A DNA stretch of 64,000 nt from Chitinophagaceae bacterium (GCA_014379345.1 JACMLY010000079.1:26353-90352); one strand, 5' to 3'. Positions 18,901 to 26,890 are shown, numbered from the stretch's first letter. Notes: generated by a model not told the origin, from the sequence alone. Numbers and translations are program-made.

Positions 18901-19959
18901 ATGAAGCTGTACATTCAGGCAACAGGAAATATATCGCCCCAAAATACACTTGGGCAACCGACGTTGCCGGCAAACCTTTCTGAATACAATACCAATCGGC
19001 TTTACTCCATAGAACCGGACTATAGCAAACTGATCGATGTGAAACTCATTCGGAGAATGAGCCGGATCATTAAAATGGGAGTAGCAGCCGCTTTACAATG
19101 TTTACAAGAGGCAGGAGTAGAGAACCCGGATGCAATTATTACCGGAACGGCGTATGGTTGCCTGGAAGATACCGGTGTATTCCTTCAGAAAATGGTTCAA
19201 AACAAAGAAGAAATGCTGACTCCTACCGCTTTCATTCAGTCAACACATAATACAATAGGTGCACAGATAGCATTATTGCTCAAATGCCATGGTTACAATA
19301 ACACGTTTGTACACCGCGGTTTTTCTTTTGAGAGTGCCTTGCTGGATGCGATCATGCTATTGGAAGAAAAAACCGTGAGCAATGTTTTGATAGGGGGCGT
19401 GGATGAAATAACCGATTTCAGCTTTGGTATTACCAGCCGGTTTGGACTGTTTAAAAAAAACATCAACTCTAATCTCAACTTATTCGACACCCCTTCAAAA
19501 GGAACGATTGCCGGGGAAGGTGCTGCCTTTTTTTTATTGAACAATCATCCTTCCCAAAAGGATTATGCGTTGCTTGATGGAGTGAGTACTTTTTATAAAC
19601 CCATCGATCTTGAAGAAACAGAACACCACATTCAATCATTTTTAAGTGAGCAATCGATTTCGATGAATGATATTGATCTTGTACTATGCGGAAGAAATGG
19701 CGATAGTATAGGAGACAAGGTTTATGACGATCTTAATGAAAGATTATTTGAGCAGTCATTAATTACTAACTATAAGCATTTATGCGGCGACTACCCCACC
19801 AGCACTGCGTTTGCATTATGGTTGGCCGCCGGCATTATCAAAAGCGGCTCCGTTCCAGAGGCATTAATGAAGGCACCAAAAAATGATATTAAAAGGATAC
19901 TTATTTACAACCATTATCAAAAGATCCATCACTCATTAATGTTGGTTTCAACATGTTAA
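18901..19959 (+). CDS. Chain-length-factor-like degenerate ketosynthase (ApeC-like)
   Basis: The 352-residue protein has a KAS-like course, but all three catalytic positions appear lost. The nucleophile site reads HRGFSFESALLDA (Cys to Phe), the first His region reads CGRNGD and the second reads LCGDYPTSTAFAL. Secondary features such as VLIGGVDEITD and GTIAGEGAAFFLL remain. It starts 1 bp after the intact ketosynthase and overlaps the next gene by 7 bp. I infer a heterodimer with the upstream enzyme in which this subunit shapes the chain-length pocket. Confidence 0.82.
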   Translation: MKLYIQATGNISPQNTLGQPTLPANLSEYNTNRLYSIEPDYSKLIDVKLIRRMSRIIKMGVAAALQCLQEAGVENPDAIITGTAYGCLEDTGVFLQKMVQNKEEMLTPTAFIQSTHNTIGAQIALLLKCHGYNNTFVHRGFSFESALLDAIMLLEEKTVSNVLIGGVDEITDFSFGITSRFGLFKKNINSNLNLFDTPSKGTIAGEGAAFFLLNNHPSQKDYALLDGVSTFYKPIDLEETEHHIQSFLSEQSISMNDIDLVLCGRNGDSIGDKVYDDLNERLFEQSLITNYKHLCGDYPTSTAFALWLAAGIIKSGSVPEALMKAPKNDIKRILIYNHYQKIHHSLMLVSTC

Positions 19960-20726
19960 CTTTTAGAAATACCAATATCTTTTTCGCTGCGCTTATTATT
20001 TGCCTTCTGATTTTACAGGTATGGTTTCTTATACCCATGTATATATATTTCTCACTTGCTGCACTTTATTTTCTTTTCCTGTGTTACGGATCATACAATG
20101 TTGGCAGCAATTTTTTTATGAAAGTTTTGTGTTCGGCAAATACCACGGAAAAGCTGATTGCCATTAGCTTTGATGACGGTCCGGTTCAGCAATATACGCC
20201 GCAGGTGTTGGAGGTATTGAAAGAACAAAAAGTGCCTGCCGCTTTTTTTTGCATTGGGAAACGAATTGTGGAAAATGAATCGTTGTTTCGACAGGTTCAT
20301 GAGCAAGGCCATATCATTGGTAATCACAGCTTTTCCCATAAGCCTTTATTTGATCTGTTACCAGCAGGTCAAATGATGCATGATGTACGCATGACCGATG
20401 CCGCAATAAAGGAATCAATTGGCTTACAACCCAAATTGTTTCGGCCTCCCTACGGAATCACCACTCCTGCAATGAAAAAAACGATGATTAAAGGAGGATA
20501 TACCGCCATTGGCTGGAGTATCAGATCTTTCGACACGATGGCAAAAGATGAAAAAAAATTATTGAATAAATTGATCAGGCTGTTGCGCCCTGGTGCAATC
20601 ATCTTGTTGCACGACACGCAAAAAATTACTTTGTCGATATTGCCTCGTTTCATCCAGGCTGCGCGCAACGAAGGATACGAATTTGAGCGTCTGGATAAAC
20701 TGTTAAACGTAAAAGGGTATGCTTAA
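19953..20726 (+). CDS. Membrane-anchored NodB-type polysaccharide deacetylase
   Basis: After about 50 hydrophobic residues forming one or two membrane helices, the 257-residue product carries the NodB domain: SFDDGP with the metal- and base-supplying Asp pair, GNHSFSH for the metal His residues, RPPYG, and the late LLHD motif. Family members remove N-acetyl (sometimes O-acetyl) groups from glycans. Its place in a pigment operon is odd. It could de-acetylate a carbohydrate or ester on the pigment, or remodel the envelope where the pigment is inserted. Overlaps on both sides support co-expression. Confidence 0.85.
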   Translation: MLTFRNTNIFFAALIICLLILQVWFLIPMYIYFSLAALYFLFLCYGSYNVGSNFFMKVLCSANTTEKLIAISFDDGPVQQYTPQVLEVLKEQKVPAAFFCIGKRIVENESLFRQVHEQGHIIGNHSFSHKPLFDLLPAGQMMHDVRMTDAAIKESIGLQPKLFRPPYGITTPAMKKTMIKGGYTAIGWSIRSFDTMAKDEKKLLNKLIRLLRPGAIILLHDTQKITLSILPRFIQAARNEGYEFERLDKLLNVKGYA

Positions 20727-21354
20727 ATTGAGACTATTGATCGTGTATTTGTGTGGCGTGGTTACGATGCAGGCCCAATATCCGGGATTCAAGTCCGTTA
20801 ACGATTTGGGCCGGTTCAAACAGCTGTTTACATCCACTGCAGAAAACACGCAAACCATCAAAAGCGATTTTGTTCAGGAGAAAGAACTAAGCATGTTATC
20901 TGAAAAAATAACCTCAAAGGGGAGATTCTGGTTTAAGAAGAATAATAAAGTTCGTATGGAATACACAGAGCCTTTTCAATACCTGATGATCATTAATCAG
21001 AATAATATATATGTAAAAGATGGGCAAAAAGAAAGCAGGATCTCAACCAGATCGAACAAACTGTTTCAACAGATCAATGCAATAACAGTGGATTGCATAC
21101 AGGGAACCGTATTGAACAACCCGGAGTATAAGATTAAAGTGTTCGAAAACAATCAAAGTTTTCTCATCGAATTGTCTCCCTCGGCAAAAGCCTTGAAAGA
21201 GTTCTTTAAAAACATTAATATTTTCGTGTCTAAAAAAGACTATTCAGTAAATAAGCTCGAACTACATGAACAGTCGGGCGACAAGACAATTATTAGTTAC
21301 CTGAACAAGGAATTGAATACAACCCTTCCGGATGCGTTATTTTCTATTAAGTAG
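20719..21354 (+). CDS. LolA-like periplasmic lipoprotein/lipid carrier
   Basis: The 211-residue protein has an N-terminal signal (about 20 residues ending near MQAQ) and a LolA-type pattern: IKSDFVQEKELSML, GRFWFKKNNKVRMEYTEPF and a long mixed strand region. LolA carries lipoproteins across the periplasm. Aryl-polyene loci commonly include such a paralogue, presumably carrying the hydrophobic pigment-lipid between membranes together with the MMPL exporter and the lipoprotein encoded next. That cargo assignment is inferred. Confidence 0.8.
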   Translation: MLKLRLLIVYLCGVVTMQAQYPGFKSVNDLGRFKQLFTSTAENTQTIKSDFVQEKELSMLSEKITSKGRFWFKKNNKVRMEYTEPFQYLMIINQNNIYVKDGQKESRISTRSNKLFQQINAITVDCIQGTVLNNPEYKIKVFENNQSFLIELSPSAKALKEFFKNINIFVSKKDYSVNKLELHEQSGDKTIISYLNKELNTTLPDALFSIK

Positions 21355-21949
21355 TTACTTGTTGTTTCTGGGGGGATGCTCCTCCTCTTATAAGCAACTC
21401 CAGGCAACTGACCGAGATGCCTCCTGCCTGTATAAGTTTAAGCCACATTTTACAACCTCCATATATACCACTCATGTAGATATTCTCGGAAACCATCTTA
21501 GCGGTTTGCTGGTTGTAAAGTCAATGCCAGACAGCAGCACACGATTGGTGTTTACGAGTGAAATGGGACTTTCCCTGTTTGATTTTGAGTTTGCTGAGAA
21601 TGGTGATTTTAAGGTTCATTATATCATCAGGAAAATGAACAGGAAAGCGGTCATTAAAACATTGCAAAAGGATTTTGAACTGGTGTTAATGAAACAATTG
21701 AATACGCAGACAGCCCGAATTTTTAGCGACAGCAAAAGAATCTATTACGCTTTTCCGCAAAAAAAGGGCAGCAATTATTATATTACGGACCTTAGATGTG
21801 ATACGCTGATGGGAATAGAAAAAGCTTCGGCAAGAAAAGCCATGGTTACGGTGATTATGCAGGAGTACAAAAATGGAGTTCCCGATACGATCGGCATTTC
21901 ACACACCAATTTTCAATTTACTATTGGATTAAAAAGATTACAGCGATAA
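21332..21949 (+). CDS. Outer-envelope lipoprotein of the pigment cluster, possibly LolB-like
   Basis: The start overlaps lolA by 23 bp and the end overlaps the next ATG by one base. The N-terminal FLLSSYLLFLGGCSSS is a clear lipobox, with lipidation expected at Cys16. The rest of the 205-residue chain is beta-rich (VVKSMPDSSTRLVFTSEMGLSLFDFEF), compatible with a LolB-like acceptor fold, but I do not recognise a named domain. Position directly after a LolA-like gene suggests it receives the pigment at the outer membrane. Confidence 0.6.
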   Translation: MRYFLLSSYLLFLGGCSSSYKQLQATDRDASCLYKFKPHFTTSIYTTHVDILGNHLSGLLVVKSMPDSSTRLVFTSEMGLSLFDFEFAENGDFKVHYIIRKMNRKAVIKTLQKDFELVLMKQLNTQTARIFSDSKRIYYAFPQKKGSNYYITDLRCDTLMGIEKASARKAMVTVIMQEYKNGVPDTIGISHTNFQFTIGLKRLQR

Positions 21950-22317
21950 TGCTACAAGGAAATTTTTATACGATCCTGAACAACCAGGCGGAAACCGGTT
22001 CGGTTAATCTATTGCTTGAACTAAACCCGGATCACCACATTTTCGAGGGTCATTTTCCCCAGCTTCCCGTTGTGCCGGGGGTATGTATGATGCAAATGGT
22101 AAAGGAATTAGTTGAGGATTTTACGGGCCAACGGCTAAGACTGGCCAAGGCAGACCATTTAAAGTTTTTAACGATCATCAATCCACGTGAAAATAAATTA
22201 TTGCAGGTAGATATAGCCATCAATTCCCGGTCTACCCAGGGGGTACAGGTAACCGCCTCTTTTTTTCACCAGGCAACCGTTTTCTTTAAATTTAAGGGAG
22301 GCTTTGTGATTGAGTAA
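21949..22317 (+). CDS. Hotdog 3-hydroxyacyl-ACP dehydratase partner retaining His but lacking Glu (ApeI-like)
   Basis: The 122-residue protein is a compact FabZ-like hotdog with the catalytic-His motif HIFEGHFPQLPVVPGV intact. In FabZ the residue five after PGV is the catalytic Glu; here the stretch reads PGVCMMQMVKEL, so Glu is replaced by Gln. This is the reciprocal of the defect in the 12,279 gene. In E. coli aryl-polyene synthesis ApeI works with ApeP. It is the last gene of the block: after its stop come a palindromic spacer and an unrelated DUF5606 gene. Confidence 0.82.
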   Translation: MLQGNFYTILNNQAETGSVNLLLELNPDHHIFEGHFPQLPVVPGVCMMQMVKELVEDFTGQRLRLAKADHLKFLTIINPRENKLLQVDIAINSRSTQGVQVTASFFHQATVFFKFKGGFVIE

Positions 22318-22337
22318 AATATAGAATAAAGTACACT

Positions 22338-22397
22338 GAATACAGAATTTTGTGTTCTTGCTGCCAACTCCCATATTCTGTATTGCCTTCTGTATTC
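22338..22397. repeat. Small inverted repeat downstream of the pigment operon
   Basis: GAATACAGAA (22338-22347) and TTCTGTATTC (22388-22397) are a perfect 10-bp inverted pair, with another TTCTGTATT between them. No T-run follows, so it is not a standard terminator. It may be a relic of a dispersed repeat. The 154-bp gap holds nothing else I can name. Confidence 0.45.
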
Positions 22398-22471
22398 CAA
22401 GCCCTTCTGGTAAAGAATTTGTATATAAAAAATTCCTGTTATCTTGCACGTCCTTAAAAAGTTTTCGAAAT

Positions 22472-23137
22472 ATGGAGTATAGTAAGATTATAGCCGTTAC
22501 CGGTATGCCAGGTCTTTATGAATTATTAACCAGCAAAAGCGATGGGGCCATTGTGCGTTCATTGGAAGATAAGAGCACAAAGTTCGTTTCTTCACGTATT
22601 CACAATTTTTCACATTTGGAAAGCATCGAAGTTTTTACAGTTCGGGAAAATGTAAACCTGGTCGATATTTTTCATGCAATGGAAAAAGATGAAGTAAAAA
22701 TTCCTGATGGAAAGGACAATGCTGCGCTGAAAAAATATTTTGATAAAGTTTATCCTGATCTGGATTTTGAAAGAGTGTACAGCAGTGATCTGAAAAAAAT
22801 GGTAAAATGGTTTGAGGTGCTTAAAGCAAATGAGATTGAGATTAAATTAAGCCAGGCACCGGCTGAGGAGACAGAAGCAGAGGGCGTGTCGGAAATAGCC
22901 TTTGAAGAAGTAGAAAAAGTAGGGGTAGAAGAAAAGAAACCCAAAGAACTGAAAGAGGAAAAGAAACCCAAAGAACTGAAAGAGGAAAAGAAACCTAAAG
23001 AAGTGAAAGAGGAAAAGCAAGCTCCGGCAAAGAAGGCGGCGGCTAAAGCAAAAGCGAGTGAACCAAAAGGAGTGAAAGAAACCAAGGAAGTAAAACCAAA
23101 AAAATCTGCTCCAAAGAAAAAGAAAGAAGATAAGTAA
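22472..23137 (+). CDS. DUF5606 family protein with charged Lys/Glu tail
   Basis: The ORF track begins at 22352 within the palindromic spacer. The ATG at 22472 starts the conserved part (MEYSKIIAVTGMPGLYELL), giving 221 residues. About 130 residues match the Bacteroidota-specific DUF5606 pattern, of unknown function. The C-terminal 80 residues are low-complexity Lys/Glu/Pro/Ala, built partly from a 9-residue repeat, resembling histone-H1-like or nucleic-acid-binding tails. No signal peptide is present, so it is cytoplasmic. Confidence 0.75.
   Translation: MEYSKIIAVTGMPGLYELLTSKSDGAIVRSLEDKSTKFVSSRIHNFSHLESIEVFTVRENVNLVDIFHAMEKDEVKIPDGKDNAALKKYFDKVYPDLDFERVYSSDLKKMVKWFEVLKANEIEIKLSQAPAEETEAEGVSEIAFEEVEKVGVEEKKPKELKEEKKPKELKEEKKPKEVKEEKQAPAKKAAAKAKASEPKGVKETKEVKPKKSAPKKKKEDK
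22931..23011 (+). repeat. Three tandem 27-bp units inside the DUF5606 gene
   Basis: Three in-frame copies of a 27-bp unit encode EKKPKELKE-type nonapeptides. The first two copies are identical and the third differs at two bases. A partial fourth follows. Such near-identical coding repeats usually arise by slippage and vary in number between strains. Confidence 0.85.
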
Positions 23138-23210
23138 ATAGTAAATAGTAAATGTAACCCGGCTTTTCAATACAGCTTCATAATTTTCTGTTTGACAACC
23201 GGGTTTTTTA
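23133..23210 (+). terminator. Heptamer array followed by a terminator-like inverted repeat
   Basis: Directly after the DUF5606 stop come three perfect tandem AGTAAAT units (23133-23153). An inverted pair follows, AACCCGG (23156-23162) and CCGGGTT (23199-23205), with a T-run at the end. The 36-nt loop is long for an intrinsic terminator, but the T-run and position support that role. Confidence 0.5.
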
Positions 23211-23242
23211 TTGAGAAAAGCGAAGTTTAAATAACATATTCT

Positions 23243-24970
23243 ATGGAGAAGGTATCTGCTGATATAAAAAAATTGCCGAGGGAATTTTTACCCGAAGATT
23301 TCACCGTTACAACCTGGGACGACCTTGAACCCTTTTTTAAGGAGCTTCTTGAAAGGCCCATCGAATCGAAGCCCGGTTTGGAAAAGTGGCTTAAGGATAT
23401 GAGTGAGCTGGAAGCTGTGGTTAGTGAAGATGCTTCCTGGCGGCAGATCCGCATGACCTGCGATACTGAAAATAAAGCGTTGGAAGAGGCTTTTACTTAT
23501 TTCTGTTTGCAGATCCAGCCGAAGATCCAGCCATATGGAGATGCATTGAACAGGAAGCTTGTAAGCTCTCCATTTACCGGTGAGTTGCCGGAGCACAAAT
23601 ATTTTACCTACCTGCGAAGCGTGAAAAAGAGTATTGAATTATTTCGCGAAGAAAACATTCCCATTCAGGCCGAATTGAGTGTAATGCAGCAACAGTATGG
23701 AGTTATTTCCGGCAAAATGACAGTGGAAGTGAATGGTCGTGAATACACACTACAACAAGCGTCTAAATTTTTGGAAGACAAGAACCGGGCACTCCGCGAA
23801 GAAGTGTACAGGAAGATCAACGAAAGACGGTTGCAGGATAAAGAAACCATGCACAAATTATTTACATCCCTCGTAGAGAAAAGACATCAAATTGCAAAGA
23901 ATGCCGGATTCGAGAATTACAGGGATTACAAGTTCAAGGAGCTTGGACGATTTGATTATAGTAAGGAAGAATGTTACCAGTTTCATGAGGCGGTCAAGGA
24001 GCATGTTCTGCCTTTGGTAAATATTATTTACAGGAATAAACAAAGAAAGCTGGGTCTCGATTCGTTGCGACCATGGGATCTTGAGGCAGAACCGGAAGGT
24101 ATACAACCTCTTACTCCTTTTAAAACAGGTAATGAGTTGCTTGAAAAAACCATTTCCTGTTTCGAAAAAATGAGGCCTTTTTTTGCGGATTGCCTGCGTC
24201 GTATGGAAACAATGCAAAGATTGGATTTAGATAGTCGCAAAGGCAAGGCGCCAGGTGGTTATAACTGTCCATTATCTGAAACAGGCGCTCCGTTTATTTT
24301 TATGAATGCAGCCGGACAAATGAGCGATGTGACAACCATGGTTCATGAGGGCGGGCATGCCGTGCATTCGTTCCTGGCCCATCCGTTGGAATTATCTTCG
24401 TTCAAAGAATACCCCATGGAAATTGCCGAAGTGGCGAGCATGGCCATGGAGCTGTTTAGCATGGATTACTGGGAGGTTTATTTTAAAAACCCCGAGGATT
24501 TGAAAAGAGCGAAGGCACACCAGTTAGAAAGAGTCATTACCATATTTCCATGGGTGGCTACTATTGATAAGTTTCAACATTGGATCTACGAGCATCCCGC
24601 TCATACGCAGGAAGAAAGAACAGAAGCCTGGGTCAGGATACTTAATGAATTCGCATCGGACGCGATCGACTTCAACGGATTAGAGGAATATCGTAAATAC
24701 GGGTGGCAGAGGCAATTGCATTTATTTGAGGTTCCTTTTTATTATATAGAATATGGAATAGCTCAATTAGGCGCCATCGGATTGTGGCTTCAGTATAAAA
24801 AAGACAAAGAAGCAGCATTAAACAATTACATGCGGTCTTTGAGTATGGGGGGTACGAAAACGTTACCTGATCTATACAGAGCAGCAGGTCTTGAATTCGA
24901 CTTTTCACCCGGTCATATCAAAACGCTTATGGAGTTTGTAAAGGGCGAATTGGACTCAGTGCACCGGTAA
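23243..24970 (+). CDS. M3 family oligoendopeptidase (PepF-like)
   Basis: The 575-residue product has the zinc-protease motif HEGGHAVHS (HExxH) and, about 25 residues later, YPMEIAEVASMAMELF with the third zinc ligand Glu, as in M3B oligoendopeptidase F. Length and lack of signal peptide fit a cytoplasmic enzyme that trims short peptides. It stands alone between two terminator-like structures. Confidence 0.92.
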   Translation: MEKVSADIKKLPREFLPEDFTVTTWDDLEPFFKELLERPIESKPGLEKWLKDMSELEAVVSEDASWRQIRMTCDTENKALEEAFTYFCLQIQPKIQPYGDALNRKLVSSPFTGELPEHKYFTYLRSVKKSIELFREENIPIQAELSVMQQQYGVISGKMTVEVNGREYTLQQASKFLEDKNRALREEVYRKINERRLQDKETMHKLFTSLVEKRHQIAKNAGFENYRDYKFKELGRFDYSKEECYQFHEAVKEHVLPLVNIIYRNKQRKLGLDSLRPWDLEAEPEGIQPLTPFKTGNELLEKTISCFEKMRPFFADCLRRMETMQRLDLDSRKGKAPGGYNCPLSETGAPFIFMNAAGQMSDVTTMVHEGGHAVHSFLAHPLELSSFKEYPMEIAEVASMAMELFSMDYWEVYFKNPEDLKRAKAHQLERVITIFPWVATIDKFQHWIYEHPAHTQEERTEAWVRILNEFASDAIDFNGLEEYRKYGWQRQLHLFEVPFYYIEYGIAQLGAIGLWLQYKKDKEAALNNYMRSLSMGGTKTLPDLYRAAGLEFDFSPGHIKTLMEFVKGELDSVHR

Positions 24971-25024
24971 GCATTGTTTTAAAAATACCCTCTTAGTAGT
25001 ATAGCATTTATTGAAACAAGAATA

Positions 25025-25143
25025 TATATTTGTATAACAATTAGGAAATGACGGATCAGCAATGATCTTCCATCATAAAAAAAGCTACTAATCAGAGCCT
25101 TAACCAAAAGTCCCTGTGTTTCTACACCGGGGCTTTCTTTTTT
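25025..25143 (+). ncRNA. Possible small transcript ending in an intrinsic terminator
   Basis: The 271-bp gap between the peptidase gene and the convergent fur-like gene contains TATATTTG, an exact -7 consensus match (25025-25032) although no good -33 box lies upstream. About 75 bp later is a strong hairpin, AAAGTCCCTGTG pairing with CACCGGGGCTTT, then a T-run (25107-25143). The terminator is 137 bp after the peptidase stop, so it may simply end that mRNA. No ORF of note lies between. Confidence 0.25.
25107..25143 (+). terminator. Intrinsic terminator
   Basis: Twelve-base arms pair at 11 positions (one being G-U), with a 6-base loop and a trailing CTTTTTT. It ends plus-strand transcription from the peptidase gene or a small RNA. 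Confidence 0.75.
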
Positions 25144-25160
25144 AAGCAGCAAATTTATTC

Positions 25161-25225
25161 AAACCTGTAGGTATTGTGAGATCACTCACAAACAGAAGTA
25201 GACTCCTGAAGACCTTATAGGTTTT
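25161..25225. repeat. Dispersed palindromic repeat, copy 1 (AAACCTRTAGGT / ACCTTATAGGTTT)
   Basis: AAACCTGTAGGT and ACCTTATAGGTTT flank about 40 bp just past the fur-like gene's 3' end. The 19-base segment ending the right arm (TGAAGACCTTATAGGTTTT) recurs exactly at 48127-48145, where the same inverted layout is present, so this is a dispersed element rather than a single terminator. Confidence 0.7.
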
Positions 25226-25241
25226 ATCAGAATTCATCTAT

Positions 25242-25658
25242 TCATCTGCATTCTTTACAAGTTCCCGAAACCACCATTTGGTATTCGGCAGGCTGAAATC
25301 CCACAGGCAGTTTCACTTCGGGTATTGTAACATCTTCCAGGCACATCGTGGTATGGCATTCATTACAAAGGAAATGCACATGATTGTCGTGATGATGTCC
25401 TTCCTTGCAGTCATCCTTGCACAATGCATAGCGCACCGAATTGTCTGAGGTTGGAATTGTATGTATGATGCCTTTTTCAAGAAACGATTGCAGGGTGCGG
25501 TATACCGTTACCCGATCGAATTTCTCACCGGTTTTTTTTTCTATATCGGCATGTTCCAGAGCTCCGCTGTTGTTTACAAAAAGCTCCAGTATCTTCTTTC
25601 GGCTATCTGTAATGCTTAGCTGATTACGCTTTAATATAATATCTACAGGAGTACTCAT
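25242..25658 (-). CDS. Fur/PerR-family metalloregulator
   Basis: The nine residues before MSTPVD overlap the upstream gene, so the start is set at 25658 (138 residues, typical of Fur). The N-terminal winged helix contains FDRVTVYRTLQSF. The C-terminal part has GHHHDNHVHFLCNECHTTMC and a final CKEC, the His-rich and double CxxC metal sites of Fur-like proteins. It binds DNA when metal-loaded. Its stop-start contact with the SCO1 gene suggests one transcript and possibly control by copper, zinc or peroxide; the exact metal is not clear. Confidence 0.88.
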   Translation of the reverse strand: MSTPVDIILKRNQLSITDSRKKILELFVNNSGALEHADIEKKTGEKFDRVTVYRTLQSFLEKGIIHTIPTSDNSVRYALCKDDCKEGHHHDNHVHFLCNECHTTMCLEDVTIPEVKLPVGFQPAEYQMVVSGTCKECR

Positions 25659-25659
25659 A

Positions 25660-26310
25660 TTATTTACTGAAAACATTATTGACAAATCGTTTTTGTGATG
25701 GTTCTCGGAGCAATACGGCGATGTCTTTTTTTAATTCCTGGATTTCTTCTTTTTTCAAGCCGTCATATATCTTCTTTCTGACATTACCGTTCTTATCTAC
25801 CAGTGCAAAAAACTGGGTATGTAAAAACTGCTCATTGATATTCTGCGCGTTATTCTTTGGATCATCAAGCAAATAACTCACCCTTGCGGTATTGTACAGA
25901 CTGTCCTTTCTGCCGGTTAAAAACACCCACTTTTTTGTGTTTACATTTAGTGAATCAGAATATTGTCTTAAACGGCCCGGATTATCATTTTCAGGATCGC
26001 AGGTATGGGAAAGAATCAAAAAATCGGGCTCATCTTTATATTCTTCATAGATCTTCTTCATATTGTTATTCATCATAGGACAAATGCTCGGGCAGGTGGT
26101 AAAAAAGTATTCAGCCACATAGACCTTTCCCACCACATCCTGTTGTGTTACCTGTTCTCCATTCTGGTTGGTAAAAGCAAAGGGCTGTACATAGTTAAGA
26201 AATTGAAACTTTCTGTCCGCATATCCGGGTATGATCTTCGCAAGGGTAAAATAAAAGCCTACCACCAAAAGAGTAAAAAAACCAACATAAAAAATCCATT
26301 TCCTTCTCAT
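25660..26310 (-). CDS. SCO1/SenC family copper chaperone
   Basis: Starting at the ATG (complement at 26310) gives 216 residues; the track's longer start only adds upstream sequence. One N-terminal membrane helix (WIFYVGFFTLLVVGFYFTL) is followed by a thioredoxin-like domain with copper-binding TTCPSICP and, later, the His ligand in FLHTQFFALVDK. SCO proteins deliver copper to cytochrome oxidase. It is followed almost without gap by the fur-like gene. Confidence 0.9.
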   Translation of the reverse strand: MRRKWIFYVGFFTLLVVGFYFTLAKIIPGYADRKFQFLNYVQPFAFTNQNGEQVTQQDVVGKVYVAEYFFTTCPSICPMMNNNMKKIYEEYKDEPDFLILSHTCDPENDNPGRLRQYSDSLNVNTKKWVFLTGRKDSLYNTARVSYLLDDPKNNAQNINEQFLHTQFFALVDKNGNVRKKIYDGLKKEEIQELKKDIAVLLREPSQKRFVNNVFSK

Positions 26311-26395
26311 AGTAATTACATTAAAAGTAAAGTTACAACGCCGATTGTATCCTCGCAGGTATGAAAGTAGTAATAACATTTCATTTGCAACTTTG

Positions 26396-26427
26396 TTGCA
26401 TTTATAAACTTTTGGCCCTTATCTTTG
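26396..26427 (+). promoter_or_regulatory. Bacteroidota-type promoter of the merC-like gene, likely leaderless
   Basis: TTG (26396-26398), 21 nt, then TATCTTTG (26420-26427) matches the Bacteroidota primary-sigma pattern. The gene's ATG begins only 5 bases after the box, where transcription should start, so the mRNA is probably leaderless. The same TTATCTTTGCnGCATG arrangement occurs at 38678. Confidence 0.6.
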
Positions 26428-26431
26428 CCGC

Positions 26432-26824
26432 ATGCGTTTTCGGTTCAATTGGGATGCTATAGGAATTACCACTTCACTGGCTTGCGCCATCCATTGCGCT
26501 GTTTTGCCAATGATACTTTCAACTTTGCCCATATTTGGCATTGATATAGTTGACAATATTGCTTTTGAATATTTCATGATCCTGTTGGCTTTTTTGATCG
26601 GCTGCTACTCTCTTTGGCATGGATACCGGAAGCATCATCACCGCTTTATGCCACTGCTTATTTTTTGTTTGGGGATTATATTGCTTTTCGCCAAACAGAT
26701 ATGGCATAGCTATCAATTGTGGCTGCTCCCTTTTGCTGTTGTTCTCATCATTTCGGCCCATCTTTTGAACTATAGATCATGCAGGGTTCATAATCATGCG
26801 CATTCGGATGATTGCGACCACTAA
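26432..26824 (+). CDS. MerC-domain small membrane protein
   Basis: The 130-residue protein has four predicted membrane helices and an N-terminal ACAIHCAVLP motif, the Cys pair typical of MerC-like proteins, plus a His-rich C-terminus (HNHAHSDDCDH). MerC proteins import mercury in resistance loci. The chromosomal Bacteroidota versions have no proven substrate. The gene diverges from SCO1 and the fur-like gene, suggesting shared metal homeostasis. Confidence 0.8.
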   Translation: MRFRFNWDAIGITTSLACAIHCAVLPMILSTLPIFGIDIVDNIAFEYFMILLAFLIGCYSLWHGYRKHHHRFMPLLIFCLGIILLFAKQIWHSYQLWLLPFAVVLIISAHLLNYRSCRVHNHAHSDDCDH

Positions 26825-26890
26825 GCTTTTCCCAATTTAACAAACAGAACCCGGTACAGTTTTTTAAATTTGTAAGATAAACGTTGAGAT

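Noticed and set aside
18901-19959. Active FabF-type ketosynthase
   Set aside because: All three catalytic positions appear lost (Cys to Phe, both His regions changed), so it is called chain-length-factor-like.
22750-23170. Minus-strand ORFs of 107-111 aa rich in Phe, Leu and Ser
   Set aside because: They are antisense shadows of the Lys/Glu-rich tail of the DUF5606 gene; the low-complexity sequence explains the long open frames.
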